Virus record (IMG/VR): IMGVR_UViG_3300030109_000604
Coordinates: 1 to 59,842 of that record
Strand: one strand, 5' to 3'
Origin: a virus
DNA: 59,842 bases
Translations under genes and position numbers: made by a program
The notes under the pieces: model-generated
What the model was told of the DNA's origin: nothing
Database searches by the model: none
Seen by the model: only the letters and a program-made list of their open reading frames with translations
Shown here: positions 6,797 through 14,930 of the stretch, piece after piece
Position numbering within the stretch: position 1 is the stretch's first letter
How the letters are laid out: each line of letters starts with the position of its first letter

Positions 6797-7140
6797 CCAT
6801 TAAATTTACAGCCTTAGGAGAACCCGCATCGAAGTCCAACAGTCGCCGTATTGTTTTCAACGGTTCACGCCCACGGGTGATCAAATCAGCGAAGGCACTC
6901 AATTATGTGAGGACCTTTCAAATGCAGTGCCCTCGCCTTGACCCATTGTTGGAAGGCGACCTCAAGATCGACATGACAATTTATTACGCAACACGCCGCC
7001 CAGACTTGGACGAATCGGTGGTGCTGGATGCAATGCAAGACCTGATCTACAGGAACGACAGGCAAATCAAAGAGAAACATATCTGCTGGGGGCTGGACCG
7101 GGACAACCCCCGTGTGGAGATCGAAATCAATGCGCGGTGA
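6790..7140 (+). CDS. rusA: RusA-like Holliday-junction resolvase
   Basis: The 116-residue protein has the RusA pattern: RRPDLD (69-74) with the paired aspartates D72 and D74, LDAM (79-82), and a YRNDRQI strand with D90. RusA cuts four-way junctions as a dimer using three aspartates and a nearby lysine. Here the segment after PDLD is two residues shorter than usual and has SVV where the family normally keeps a lysine, so activity may be altered. Only 41 bases separate it from the divergent nuclease gene. It overlaps the next gene by 11 bases. Confidence 0.8.
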   Translation: MSTIKFTALGEPASKSNSRRIVFNGSRPRVIKSAKALNYVRTFQMQCPRLDPLLEGDLKIDMTIYYATRRPDLDESVVLDAMQDLIYRNDRQIKEKHICWGLDRDNPRVEIEINAR

Positions 7141-7444
7141 AAGCCGATTGTGGGGGGAGGTTTTACTTCTCGCAATCAATGACGTTGCGCGATCTCGCAC
7201 CACCAGAGAGATGGCTGAGGCAGTTGCTTGGTTCAAGTCAAGCCATTGCGAGGACATATGCTTTTTGTTGGGGTGTGATCCTCAGGTTCTGCGCAAGACC
7301 ATTGTGGATCTCGCCCGCCGCAGCCCAGCCCAACGAAAATTTTGGATGGAAAAAATAAAAGAGGACCTAAGAGGGGGGCCAGCGACAGACCTCGGAGGAT
7401 CAAGGGTTGCTCCTGTCGCCAGCCCTCACCATGGAATAAGTTGA
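7130..7444 (+). CDS. Conserved small phage protein (104 aa)
   Basis: The product has an opening SRLWGEVLLLAINDVA helix and a WFKSSHCEDICFLLGCDPQVLRKTI segment. A similar layout (WF, then a cysteine-containing helix, then LGCDP and an arginine helix) occurs in many small phage proteins of unknown function beside replication genes; the last part could be a helix-turn-helix. The start at 7130 overlaps the rusA stop. About 50 bases then separate it from the primase-helicase, so the genes may be co-transcribed. Confidence 0.6.
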   Translation: MRGESRLWGEVLLLAINDVARSRTTREMAEAVAWFKSSHCEDICFLLGCDPQVLRKTIVDLARRSPAQRKFWMEKIKEDLRGGPATDLGGSRVAPVASPHHGIS

Positions 7445-7469
7445 TCCTTAAACTATGGTGTGCTAAATG
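7441..7469 (+). promoter_or_regulatory. Weak promoter candidate before the primase-helicase
   Basis: TTGATC (7441-7446), a 17-base spacer and TAAATG (7464-7469) lie just upstream of the primase-helicase start at 7498. Both boxes match the consensus only partly (4 of 6 and 3 of 6). It is recorded because it occupies the only non-coding gap in this block. Confidence 0.25.
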
Positions 7470-7497
7470 GCAAGTGGGAAGTTGAGAGAGGTACACC

Positions 7498-9261
7498 ATG
7501 GGACTCAATGAAGAAATTATTTCACGTACACTACCATTCCAATCGAAGCTCAATCAAAATATTAGAATCACCTGTCCATCCTGTAGCCATAAGCGGAAGG
7601 GAAGGAACCAGCGTGAGCCGGTTCTGTCGGTCCTGATCAAGAGTGATCGACTGATATATGATTGCAAGCACTGCGGTATCAACGGGTGCGCCCCCCTCAC
7701 CACCACACCACCACGCCCACGCCTCAGTCGAGAGGCACGTCAGGTTGCTGAGGACGGCAAGCTAGGCAGGGTTAGCAGGGAGTACCTCACAGCAAGCCGG
7801 AAGATCGACACGCAGGTGCTTGAAAAGTTTGGGGTATTCAGCACTCAGAAGTTCTTTCCGAAGCTAGAGAAGTCAGTCGAAGCAATTGGGTTTCCGTATT
7901 TTGAAGACGGGGAAATATATGCCACCAAGTTTCGGGCTGTAACTGACAAGGCGCACACCCAAGATGGCGGCGGCGCATCGACGCTGTTCGGTCAGCACCT
8001 GATCAACGGGGAGACTACGTTGACAGTATGCGAAGGGGAGGTGGATGCACTCTCGCTTTGGTCGGCGTCCATTGCCAGCGTGTCGGTGCCGAATGGTGCG
8101 CCGCAAAAAATATCAGAGAACAAGGTTGACCCCAGCGAGGATAAGAAGTTCAGCTATGTCTGGAATGCTCGTGATCTTTTTGCTCGCATGGACAAGGTGG
8201 TTCTTGCAGTTGATGGGGATCAGTCCGGTGCAGCCTTGGCAGAGGAACTCGCAAGGCGAATCGGTAAGGCCAAATGCTGGCTGGTCGAGTGGCCGAATGA
8301 TTGCAAGGATGCCAATGATGTTCTTGTGAAGCACGGGCCTGAGGTTCTCAGGGATGCTGTGGAGAGCGCCACACCATATCCTTTGTCAGGCCTCAACAGC
8401 GCCGATCATTACGATGACGAGGTGGACAGGCTCTATCGGGAGGGGGTTGTCAAGGGGGAGACCACGGGGTTCCCATCGGTTGATGAGATTTACACGGTCA
8501 AGACGGGCATGGTCACGGTGGTCACGGGCATCCCGTCGAGCGGCAAGTCCAGCTTCCTTGATCATGTCATGGTGAACCTAGCCAAGGCCAAGGATTGGAA
8601 GTTTGCAATCTGCTCGTTTGAGAATGATCCATCCACTCACATTACTCAGTTGATTGAAAAGTATAGCGGCAAGCCGTTCTTCTCTGGCCCCACACCAAGG
8701 CTTGATGAGCGGTTGCTTCAAGAGTCGAAGGCGTTTGTGAAGGATCATTTTTGTTTCATTGACAACAATGATGGGGAGAAGGCCACGCTTGCCAGCGTTT
8801 TGGACCGGGCATCGGGGGCCGTGCAAAGGATGGGGGTGAGGGGGCTGATCATAGATCCCTTTTCTTATCTTGCGCTCCCTGACAAGTCGAAGAGTGAGAC
8901 GCAGCAGATCAGCGATATGCTTACGGACGTGAGGATGTTCGCCAAGCTGCACGATATTCACGTCTGGTTTGTCGCGCACCCTGCCAAGATGCGGAGGGAG
9001 GAGGGGGCCACGCCAATACCCAAGGGGTATGACCTCAGCGGTTCGGCACACTGGTTCAACTTTGCCGACGTTGGATTGACGGTGGCGCGGTTCGCTGACC
9101 AACACCAGAACCGTGAGCGTGTGAAAATTATATGTTGGAAAATGAGGTACCGCTGGCTTGGCTCTCAGGGTGAGCGTGTCCTAGATTTCGACGTACCATC
9201 GGGGTGTTATTATGAAGAGCAAACGGAAGTCCAAGCAATCCAGCATTGGTCCGACACCTGA
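7498..9261 (+). CDS. Primase-helicase, T7 gp4-like
   Basis: The 587-residue protein joins a primase and a helicase. A zinc finger sits at C26/C29 and C56/C59. A TOPRIM primase core follows, with CEGEVDAL near 178 and AVDGDQSG near 237. The DnaB-type helicase has its Walker A GIPSSGKSS near 344 and a later SGSAHWFN motif. It would unwind the fork and lay primers. The length matches T7 gp4 (about 566). As no DNA polymerase gene is visible in the window, it must cooperate with a host polymerase. The ATG at 7498 follows GAGAGAGG at suitable spacing. Confidence 0.92.
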   Translation: MGLNEEIISRTLPFQSKLNQNIRITCPSCSHKRKGRNQREPVLSVLIKSDRLIYDCKHCGINGCAPLTTTPPRPRLSREARQVAEDGKLGRVSREYLTASRKIDTQVLEKFGVFSTQKFFPKLEKSVEAIGFPYFEDGEIYATKFRAVTDKAHTQDGGGASTLFGQHLINGETTLTVCEGEVDALSLWSASIASVSVPNGAPQKISENKVDPSEDKKFSYVWNARDLFARMDKVVLAVDGDQSGAALAEELARRIGKAKCWLVEWPNDCKDANDVLVKHGPEVLRDAVESATPYPLSGLNSADHYDDEVDRLYREGVVKGETTGFPSVDEIYTVKTGMVTVVTGIPSSGKSSFLDHVMVNLAKAKDWKFAICSFENDPSTHITQLIEKYSGKPFFSGPTPRLDERLLQESKAFVKDHFCFIDNNDGEKATLASVLDRASGAVQRMGVRGLIIDPFSYLALPDKSKSETQQISDMLTDVRMFAKLHDIHVWFVAHPAKMRREEGATPIPKGYDLSGSAHWFNFADVGLTVARFADQHQNRERVKIICWKMRYRWLGSQGERVLDFDVPSGCYYEEQTEVQAIQHWSDT

Positions 9262-9721
9262 GTCGGTAGCGCATGGGGAGTTTGTTGTAGAGGACGCCTC
9301 CACAGCAGCGGGGGATATAAGGTTCCGCCGAGTGGACGTGACCCAGCTTGATCGGTTGCTGATGATGAAGCGGATCACGCCACACCACCACCAAGTGGGA
9401 GAGGAACTCCTGGGGATTCTCCATCGCGCAAAGATGATCGGGGTGGCGGGGTCCAACTGGAACGGGAACCTATCTGGTGGGGAGCGCAGCATATCAGAGC
9501 GGCAAGCCGCAGCATACGCAGAGGCGGTGAAAGTTATTAGGCATCTTAAAGATAAGGGGGGGGATAGGATCAAGGACTTGATCCTTGGGGTCCTGCTAGA
9601 GGACAGGCCAGTGGCCGACATGCTTGCGATCAGGAGGATCACAAGGGGATTAGAAATCGTGGGGGATTTCTTTGCGGAGCGGTATGGCTGGAACCCGCTT
9701 CCGAATCTTCTCGCGGAATGA
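9212..9721 (+). CDS. Conserved protein downstream of the primase-helicase (169 aa)
   Basis: A basic N-terminus precedes a helical body with a THHHQVGEELL-like segment (HHH at about 60-62), an ISERQAAAYAEAVKV helix, and a final GLEIVGDFFAERYGW motif. From memory, similar proteins of unknown function occur in alphaproteobacteria and their phages, often beside replication genes. It overlaps the primase-helicase by 50 bases, more than the usual stop-start overlap here; the start could be a later ATG, but the overlapping segment keeps coding character. It ends this rightward block. Confidence 0.55.
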   Translation: MKSKRKSKQSSIGPTPESVAHGEFVVEDASTAAGDIRFRRVDVTQLDRLLMMKRITPHHHQVGEELLGILHRAKMIGVAGSNWNGNLSGGERSISERQAAAYAEAVKVIRHLKDKGGDRIKDLILGVLLEDRPVADMLAIRRITRGLEIVGDFFAERYGWNPLPNLLAE

Positions 9722-9736
9722 GCCGTGAGAAGTGGG

Positions 9737-9779
9737 GCAGGGGGGGTTTAATCTGATTGGTCTTGGGTTCCCCCCCTGC
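9737..9779. terminator. Bidirectional terminator hairpin between convergent genes
   Basis: GCA plus seven G (9737-9746) pairs perfectly with seven C plus TGC (9770-9779), a 10-bp stem with a 23-base loop. It fills the 64-base gap between two convergent operons, so it likely ends transcription from both sides. There is no long T tract. Confidence 0.6.
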
Positions 9780-9785
9780 ACTCCG

Positions 9786-9995
9786 TCACTTCAAATAGCC
9801 GGGCTTATCCACCTCAGCCATCTTCATGCTATCCCACACCTTGCGGGATAGTTTCTTGCAGTTGGTCGGCCAACGCACGGCTTCCCGTGCCCTCACCCAT
9901 TTGTACCCAACGCTGGCCTCGACGGTGCGCTTGCCGCAGCCGCAGCTAGGCCATAGCTCGTCACCGACGTGACCGGTGTAGTATTTAGGCTTCAT
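9786..9995 (-). CDS. Small unknown protein with a Cys-Gly-Cys motif (69 aa)
   Basis: The product is basic and contains CGC early in the protein and a single later Cys, which is too few for a clear zinc finger. It starts with ATG at 9995 after a strong AGGAGG ribosome site and is the last gene of the leftward MoxR operon, 31 bases after the preceding gene. I do not recognise it. Confidence 0.6.
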   Translation of the reverse strand: MKPKYYTGHVGDELWPSCGCGKRTVEASVGYKWVRAREAVRWPTNCKKLSRKVWDSMKMAEVDKPGYLK

Positions 9996-10026
9996 TGCAC
10001 CTCCTCTTCTCCTTCATGTTTACAGG

Positions 10027-10449
10027 TCATTTCGACCCCCAATCTTCTAAACCGTCGCCATAGCCGTCTGGACCGTACTCGCCTAAGTCGCGATCATCAC
10101 GCTGTTGCTCATACTCTTCTTGATATTCGTCCCAATTTCTAGCCAACTGAAACTCAAAACCCGTTCGGCTTTCGAGCCTGTCAATCTCTGCACGCGCCTC
10201 ATCCTCAGTCGGTGCATGGACCTCAACAAATCTTGCCAAATCGTATACCCATAGCGTGTCGGGTAGCGTTTCGGGTAGCGTTTCGGGTAGCGTTTCGGGT
10301 TCCTCATCCAGAGAATTTTCTTCCACAGAAATTATCTCGTATTCCCTGAACATCTCGCGGATTTGTTCTTCGCTATAGGCGTGGATGTAAAGATGCTTCT
10401 TTGCTCCATGGAAAGATTCGTCTTGCGTCCTAACGTAATACCTTTTCAT
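10027..10449 (-). CDS. Acidic unknown protein with TLPE repeats (140 aa)
   Basis: Two similar halves seem to be joined by a spacer of ETLP units. The N-terminal half has a YYVRTQDE strand and an AYSEEQIREMF helix; the C-terminal half has a LWVYDLARFVEVHAPTEDEARAEI segment of the same strand-helix kind, so the protein may be an internal duplication. The tail is very acidic. The spacer is encoded by a 12-base tandem repeat. The start at 10449 overlaps the stop of the preceding gene. Function unknown. Confidence 0.6.
   Translation of the reverse strand: MKRYYVRTQDESFHGAKKHLYIHAYSEEQIREMFREYEIISVEENSLDEEPETLPETLPETLPDTLWVYDLARFVEVHAPTEDEARAEIDRLESRTGFEFQLARNWDEYQEEYEQQRDDRDLGEYGPDGYGDGLEDWGSK
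10261..10296. repeat. Three tandem copies of a 12-base unit
   Basis: Three exact copies of GGGTAGCGTTTC follow each other, with a fourth imperfect partial copy just before 10261. The unit is in frame with the minus-strand gene and encodes the ETLP spacer. Copy number could vary between strains without breaking the frame. Confidence 0.9.
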
Positions 10450-10631
10450 TGGCGTTGTTCCTTGTTCTGGACTGCTCCGTAACAATCGGGCAGTTGGGTT
10501 TGACGAACCGGGTGACCGGTCTTGGATTCATAGAGGTAACACCACGCCAAATACCTCTGGCCCTTGGTGTACAGGTGGGGGTTAGCGGCTACGTGAATAG
10601 CCGCCTCCCGCCAGTTGCTTTCCACGCTCAT
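10446..10631 (-). CDS. Small unknown protein (61 aa)
   Basis: A short soluble protein with an aromatic centre (GQRYLAWCYLYESKTG) and no recognised motif. Four-base overlaps at both ends couple it to the 334-residue gene upstream and the ETLP-repeat gene downstream. Real-gene status rests on this coupling and on the compact operon. Confidence 0.55.
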   Translation of the reverse strand: MSVESNWREAAIHVAANPHLYTKGQRYLAWCYLYESKTGHPVRQTQLPDCYGAVQNKEQRQ

Positions 10632-11632
10632 AACTGTTTCATCATGTTGCGGGCGATGCGGTTTCTCAGTAGGGAGTAGGCACGCTTTGCGCTGGTGCCT
10701 GTACCGTGCATCTTATTGGGGTTCACGTAGTCACCCGTGAAAGCGAGGTATCGTTTCACAGGCTCGAACGAACGGTTGTCATACGAGGTCGTACCGTCAC
10801 GGCCATACGTCTCAAGCGCATGAAAGCACACGATCTTGATCCCGTGATCAGTCGGTTCCCCGTCGATCTCAGTCATCACGTCCTCTGCTGCGAGGACAAG
10901 GTACTGATAGGTTGATCCACCGGTTGCCTTTTCTGAAACCTTTTCGAGAAACGGTGGCCTCAAACCGTGGCCCTCATTAAACGTATCACCTTTCTGAGCC
11001 GATAAATCTTTCCAATTTATCAGCCGATTGCCAAACAGGGGCATAACGTGGGTGAAGAAATTAGAAGTGACTTGGACTTGAACTCTAGATTCGGAGCCGT
11101 ACTTTTCGTGGTCAAAAGCAAACGCCGGGCGGTCCCCCATGGGGAAGCCTGTTTTTGAAAGGCCAGACGAGTCCTCTGAGGTCGGGAAGTCTATTGCTGA
11201 ATCCGAACCGATGCCAGCCATCGTGAAGCTATTAAACTTCACTCGGTCCCGCCACTTGCCCAACGTACAGTTGCGGATCATACGCATGCGCTTTTCCCAG
11301 CGTCCAAGAAACGTGCGGAACACTGGCTCAAGATGCACACCCCGGCGTGTCTGATTGATGGTGGTGTGGAAACGAGATTGGCGGCGATAATGCCTGATCA
11401 TCTGGTGATAACCGGACAAGGCCTTGTCGAATTCCTGCAACTCGAAATCGCCGCTGATCTTTTCGAGGTAGCTGCGTGCGGTGTACGTTCTCAGGTCATC
11501 GTCAGAGTCGAGGATGGAGTCGCCATCTGGCATTGGCGCAAACGGACTTACCTTTCTGGTGGAGTGCTCCTGAATAAACAGGCACAAGGCATCCAGACCA
11601 GCCTTGTTCTTTTGATATTCATTGTAATCCAT
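10628..11632 (-). CDS. Unknown protein of the MoxR operon (334 aa)
   Basis: I do not recognise this protein. It begins with a helical region (about 1-110), followed by an arginine-rich segment (RRQSRFHTTINQTRRG, then RWEKRMRMIRN) that could bind nucleic acid or an acidic partner, and a mixed C-terminal half ending in a basic helix. There are no membrane segments. I set the start at 11632, which leaves a 40-base gap after the VWA gene; a frame opening further upstream would overlap that gene. Its position suggests it works with, or is a client of, the MoxR/VWA machine. Confidence 0.55.
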   Translation of the reverse strand: MDYNEYQKNKAGLDALCLFIQEHSTRKVSPFAPMPDGDSILDSDDDLRTYTARSYLEKISGDFELQEFDKALSGYHQMIRHYRRQSRFHTTINQTRRGVHLEPVFRTFLGRWEKRMRMIRNCTLGKWRDRVKFNSFTMAGIGSDSAIDFPTSEDSSGLSKTGFPMGDRPAFAFDHEKYGSESRVQVQVTSNFFTHVMPLFGNRLINWKDLSAQKGDTFNEGHGLRPPFLEKVSEKATGGSTYQYLVLAAEDVMTEIDGEPTDHGIKIVCFHALETYGRDGTTSYDNRSFEPVKRYLAFTGDYVNPNKMHGTGTSAKRAYSLLRNRIARNMMKQL

Positions 11633-11672
11633 GGTGATAATACGGGGAGCCTTGCGGCCCCCCGCTCCCTGT

Positions 11673-12965
11673 TTAGTTGAGGTGAATGGTCTTGCCGAAA
11701 TCGGCGGTGCGAGAGGTGGTCGATACCCAAAGCACCGGATAGTCTGGCTCATCAGGCATCGAACATTCGAGGTCGGTCAGATAGATAAACGAGTCGACCT
11801 CGATTTCGTTCTCATAAACGTAATCGAATGGCGGTCGGAAGTCGGTACCGCCGCCGCCGTACCGGCCAAGGTCTTGCTGATCAATCGAGGCCGGGTCATC
11901 GTACTCGTCAACGTGGGCGATGCGCGTGTCGCAATAGATCACGGTGACCTGTTCGGCGTCCACGTCCTGGCATACTGACTTGGCCTCCGACATCAATGCA
12001 GCATACTCATCTTGAGATACGCTGGCGCTGGTATCGACGGCGATCACGATATGACCGACGCCCTCACGTATGCGGCGCGGCGCAAAGATACCGCGCTGTA
12101 CCCATTTCTTGTCGGCACGCCGCCAATCGTAGCGGTGGTCGGAACCCTTACCCAGAAAACGGGCAAGCTCGTGACGCCAATCAACCTTGGCGTCACGCAG
12201 ATCGTCAACGTATGCGGCAAGGGAACCGGGCAATTTGCCTTGTGCCTTGGCGATCTGCGCAGCGTTTTGAACGTCAGCCATAAGCTCCCGCTCCATCGCC
12301 GCAATCTCTTGGGCATCAAGGGGTTCGCCATCGTCACCTTCAGCGTCGATCACAACGCCGGTTCCGGTATCGTCGGCGAAAGGATCACCGCCGCCACCTT
12401 GCGGGGCATCGTCATCATCACCGCCGCCCGTGTCGCTATCATCACCGCCACCTTGCGGGGTATCATCGTCACCGCCGCCCGGCTGGGGTGATGTGGGTTG
12501 CTCCTGAGCAAGCTCGTCGGCCAGAATCTCAGTTGAATATTCAGACCGGTCACGCTTCAGATCACCGACGGCGCTCCAATCAAGGGCACTGGCGGGTAAC
12601 GACTTGCTATCCTTGCGCAGCAAGTCGTTGATGATCACGTCACCGCAGATATTCCATAACTTGGGGTCACGAGAACCGCGCCGCAGGTGGTGGAAAAATA
12701 TCTTGTGATAAACCTCGTGAGCAAGAACGGCTTGCACCTCGTGATCCGATAGGGTCAGCGCAAAGTCGGGATTGATATAAAGACTCTTGCCGTCGGTTGC
12801 CATGGTCGGCAACGTGTCCGTCCAAACGGTCGGCATTTGGATCAACATTGCAGCCGTGAACGGGTCCGACATTTGCAGTTTGATCTTGGCACGGGTGACG
12901 TGCCGCACCGCCTCAGCAGACGGATCGACAACCCCATCATTTAATTGTGATACAAGTGAACTCAT
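11673..12965 (-). CDS. Zincin plus von Willebrand A protein (DUF2201-like)
   Basis: The 430-residue protein has two domains. The N-terminal one carries a zinc-protease motif HEVYH (83-87) and a downstream WNICGDVIIND segment, as in the putative metallopeptidase part of DUF2201. An acidic, glycine-rich linker (about 165-220) follows. The C-terminal VWA domain (305-430) keeps the metal-binding MIDAS residues: DTSAS at 311-315, the GGGGTD turn near 374, and TD near 398. Such proteins act with MoxR ATPases, which are encoded in the same operon. The ATG at 12965 has GGAGG six bases upstream; a TTG at 12971 is a weaker choice. Confidence 0.8.
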   Translation of the reverse strand: MSSLVSQLNDGVVDPSAEAVRHVTRAKIKLQMSDPFTAAMLIQMPTVWTDTLPTMATDGKSLYINPDFALTLSDHEVQAVLAHEVYHKIFFHHLRRGSRDPKLWNICGDVIINDLLRKDSKSLPASALDWSAVGDLKRDRSEYSTEILADELAQEQPTSPQPGGGDDDTPQGGGDDSDTGGGDDDDAPQGGGGDPFADDTGTGVVIDAEGDDGEPLDAQEIAAMERELMADVQNAAQIAKAQGKLPGSLAAYVDDLRDAKVDWRHELARFLGKGSDHRYDWRRADKKWVQRGIFAPRRIREGVGHIVIAVDTSASVSQDEYAALMSEAKSVCQDVDAEQVTVIYCDTRIAHVDEYDDPASIDQQDLGRYGGGGTDFRPPFDYVYENEIEVDSFIYLTDLECSMPDEPDYPVLWVSTTSRTADFGKTIHLN

Positions 12966-12967
12966 TT

Positions 12968-13876
12968 TCAACCTCCAAAAAAACCAGCAAGGCGGTCGGT
13001 GATTTCCGACGCCTCAGATTGCACAATCTTGACCACCTCAGCATTTGAGGGGTTTTTGAACTCCGCAACATCGTGACGGAGCAATTCGCTGCCCTTGATA
13101 TCATCGACAAGGGCCGCAAGGTCAGGGTCACCGGCAACATTCAGCGCCGGTAAGATGTTCACGAGGTCACCAAGATTGGTGATCATCGTGTCGTAAAGGC
13201 GGCGGTTCGCCTCCGTCTTTTTCTTGCCGCCAGCCTTGCGAACTTCCACAGACTCGTATCCGTCCAAGCATGTGGCGATATGCGAGACCGCCTTGTGCAA
13301 CCGCTCGAACGTGTGACGGGTAGCACTTCGCAACAAGTCGGCGTTGTCGTCGTCGATTTCCGCCCGTATCTGCGCGGCCTTGTCGTCGACAATCTTGGCA
13401 TAGAAGTTAGCGCCGGTCGGCACGTCCCGCGCCCGCCATTTGAATTCATACATGGATTCAAGATCGGCGTAGCGTAGGTAGTCATCCTCCCGAAACATGC
13501 CGTTGAGTTGCTTGCGGCGCTGTTCGATTAGCTGGGGAAGTTTCCCGGCCAAGTCGGAGACGGCGGTATTAAACCGCCGCTTGTGATCATCCATGGTGGT
13601 CATGTACTTATCGAAAAGCTCAACGGGTAACAGGCGATAGGTGCCATCCCATGGGAGGGTCAACCGCTCGTGGTCACCGCGTGCCGCACGTGCCGCACGC
13701 TGCGGCCCATCCACCATGCGCGGATCAAGTAGGTGCTTGTCATACTTGCCAGCGTTGTGCGAAGCGGCATGCTCCGCGTTGATCTTGTCGGTCACGTCCC
13801 GATCCTTGCGCGTGAACCCGGCGCAATTGATCTGCAATGTGATAAGCATCGCGTTTTCTTGAAGAATATTTTCCAT
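12968..13876 (-). CDS. Third component of the MoxR/VWA cassette (302 aa)
   Basis: This protein is mostly helical, with a basic N-terminal segment and long charged helices, consistent with an adaptor or substrate-binding role. I see no catalytic motif; a DUF3150-like relation is possible but I cannot show it. It sits between the MoxR gene (four bases upstream) and the VWA gene (its stop touches that gene's ribosome-site region), exactly where ternary MoxR-partner-VWA operons keep their third gene. The ATG at 13876 follows a GGGAGGG ribosome site. Confidence 0.6.
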   Translation of the reverse strand: MENILQENAMLITLQINCAGFTRKDRDVTDKINAEHAASHNAGKYDKHLLDPRMVDGPQRAARAARGDHERLTLPWDGTYRLLPVELFDKYMTTMDDHKRRFNTAVSDLAGKLPQLIEQRRKQLNGMFREDDYLRYADLESMYEFKWRARDVPTGANFYAKIVDDKAAQIRAEIDDDNADLLRSATRHTFERLHKAVSHIATCLDGYESVEVRKAGGKKKTEANRRLYDTMITNLGDLVNILPALNVAGDPDLAALVDDIKGSELLRHDVAEFKNPSNAEVVKIVQSEASEITDRLAGFFGG

Positions 13877-13880
13877 GTTC

Positions 13881-14930
13881 TCAGCCCTCCCCGATGAGGT
13901 TAGATGTTTCGATCAGGATGTCGGTAAATCCTGTCGTTGATACTTTCTTGCCCGGATCACCAGCGGCCTCGTTCCGACGTAACAGCGCGGAAACAGCAAC
14001 CGAATGATACTCAGGCGGCAAGCGCTTGATATAGGCGGCGCATGCCTTGGCGGTTTTGTTGGTGACGGAGGCAATCAAGCTCCCGATCATGGCGTACCGC
14101 ACGTCGGCTTTCTCAGGTACCGGTGCCGCATCAGGGTTAGCGAACACCTCAGATGGTGCCACAAGGTCACGCCAAATGCGCAGGAACCCGGTGAACTTCG
14201 CTTGCTCACCAACACCGATTGCACCGGCAATCATTGGCATTTCGATTGCCTTAGGCACCTCAGCCTTGATCACGTCGGACACTGCGACCCATGTACGAGG
14301 GCAGGGGAACGGCGTGCCGTCGGCAGCATGGCGGTGTAGCGCATCAGGAAACTGGCTCAGGTACGTGGTGACCTCAGGTGCTACGTCGATCTTGGCAAAG
14401 TGTGCCAGCGTCGGATCAAGCTCCGCCTCAACGGTCACAATGTTGAACCGGGAAACCAAATGCTCAGGTATCGACTTAACCGCCGCCTTGTCCGACTTGC
14501 GGTTGCCGTTGGCAATGATCAGGCAATCCTCAGGGAGACGGTGACCAGCTACACGCCGATCCCATATGACCTGAGCGCTAGCCTTTTGAACGTCGATATC
14601 ACACTGGGGGAATTCCTCAAATATGATCAGCGACTTGGAACCGGCCTTGGCGGCGTCGATCACGTTGCGGCCCCAAACGGGTAGCAATTGATCCATGGCG
14701 TCACCGACTTGGGTGACCCAGCCAGTGACCTCAGCCGGTTGATAGTTTGAAAGGTTGACCACCTCGACATGCCAGCCCTCATCACGGGCGACTTGAACCG
14801 GCGCTTGCGACTTGCCGACGCCAACGGGACCCAAGATCAGGAGCGGGAAACCGTCAACGCGCTCAGACTGAATCGCCATAGCGGCGCGAATGTAGGCGGG
14901 TACGTTTGCAATACTGATAATGTTTTCCAT
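13881..14930 (-). CDS. MoxR-type AAA+ ATPase
   Basis: The 349-residue protein has a Walker A GPVGVGKS (34-41), a Walker B IIFEEF (102-107) and a sensor-1 strand IIANGN, in the MoxR/RavA arrangement. Walker B has Glu-Glu where most relatives have Asp-Glu. MoxR ATPases form hexamers that remodel or insert cofactors into target proteins together with VWA partners. The ATG at 14930 follows GAGGA; an upstream ATG at 14996 has no such site. It heads the leftward operon, so its promoter must lie in the 14931-15797 region. Confidence 0.85.
   Translation of the reverse strand: MENIISIANVPAYIRAAMAIQSERVDGFPLLILGPVGVGKSQAPVQVARDEGWHVEVVNLSNYQPAEVTGWVTQVGDAMDQLLPVWGRNVIDAAKAGSKSLIIFEEFPQCDIDVQKASAQVIWDRRVAGHRLPEDCLIIANGNRKSDKAAVKSIPEHLVSRFNIVTVEAELDPTLAHFAKIDVAPEVTTYLSQFPDALHRHAADGTPFPCPRTWVAVSDVIKAEVPKAIEMPMIAGAIGVGEQAKFTGFLRIWRDLVAPSEVFANPDAAPVPEKADVRYAMIGSLIASVTNKTAKACAAYIKRLPPEYHSVAVSALLRRNEAAGDPGKKVSTTGFTDILIETSNLIGEG

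Noticed and set aside
10261-10296. CRISPR-like array
   Set aside because: The units are 12 bases, adjacent and in frame with a coding gene; there are no spacers.
12371-12490. Repeat element in the GGCGGTGATG-like stretch
   Set aside because: It is the acidic, glycine-rich linker between the zincin and VWA domains; the repeats are imperfect and explained by coding.
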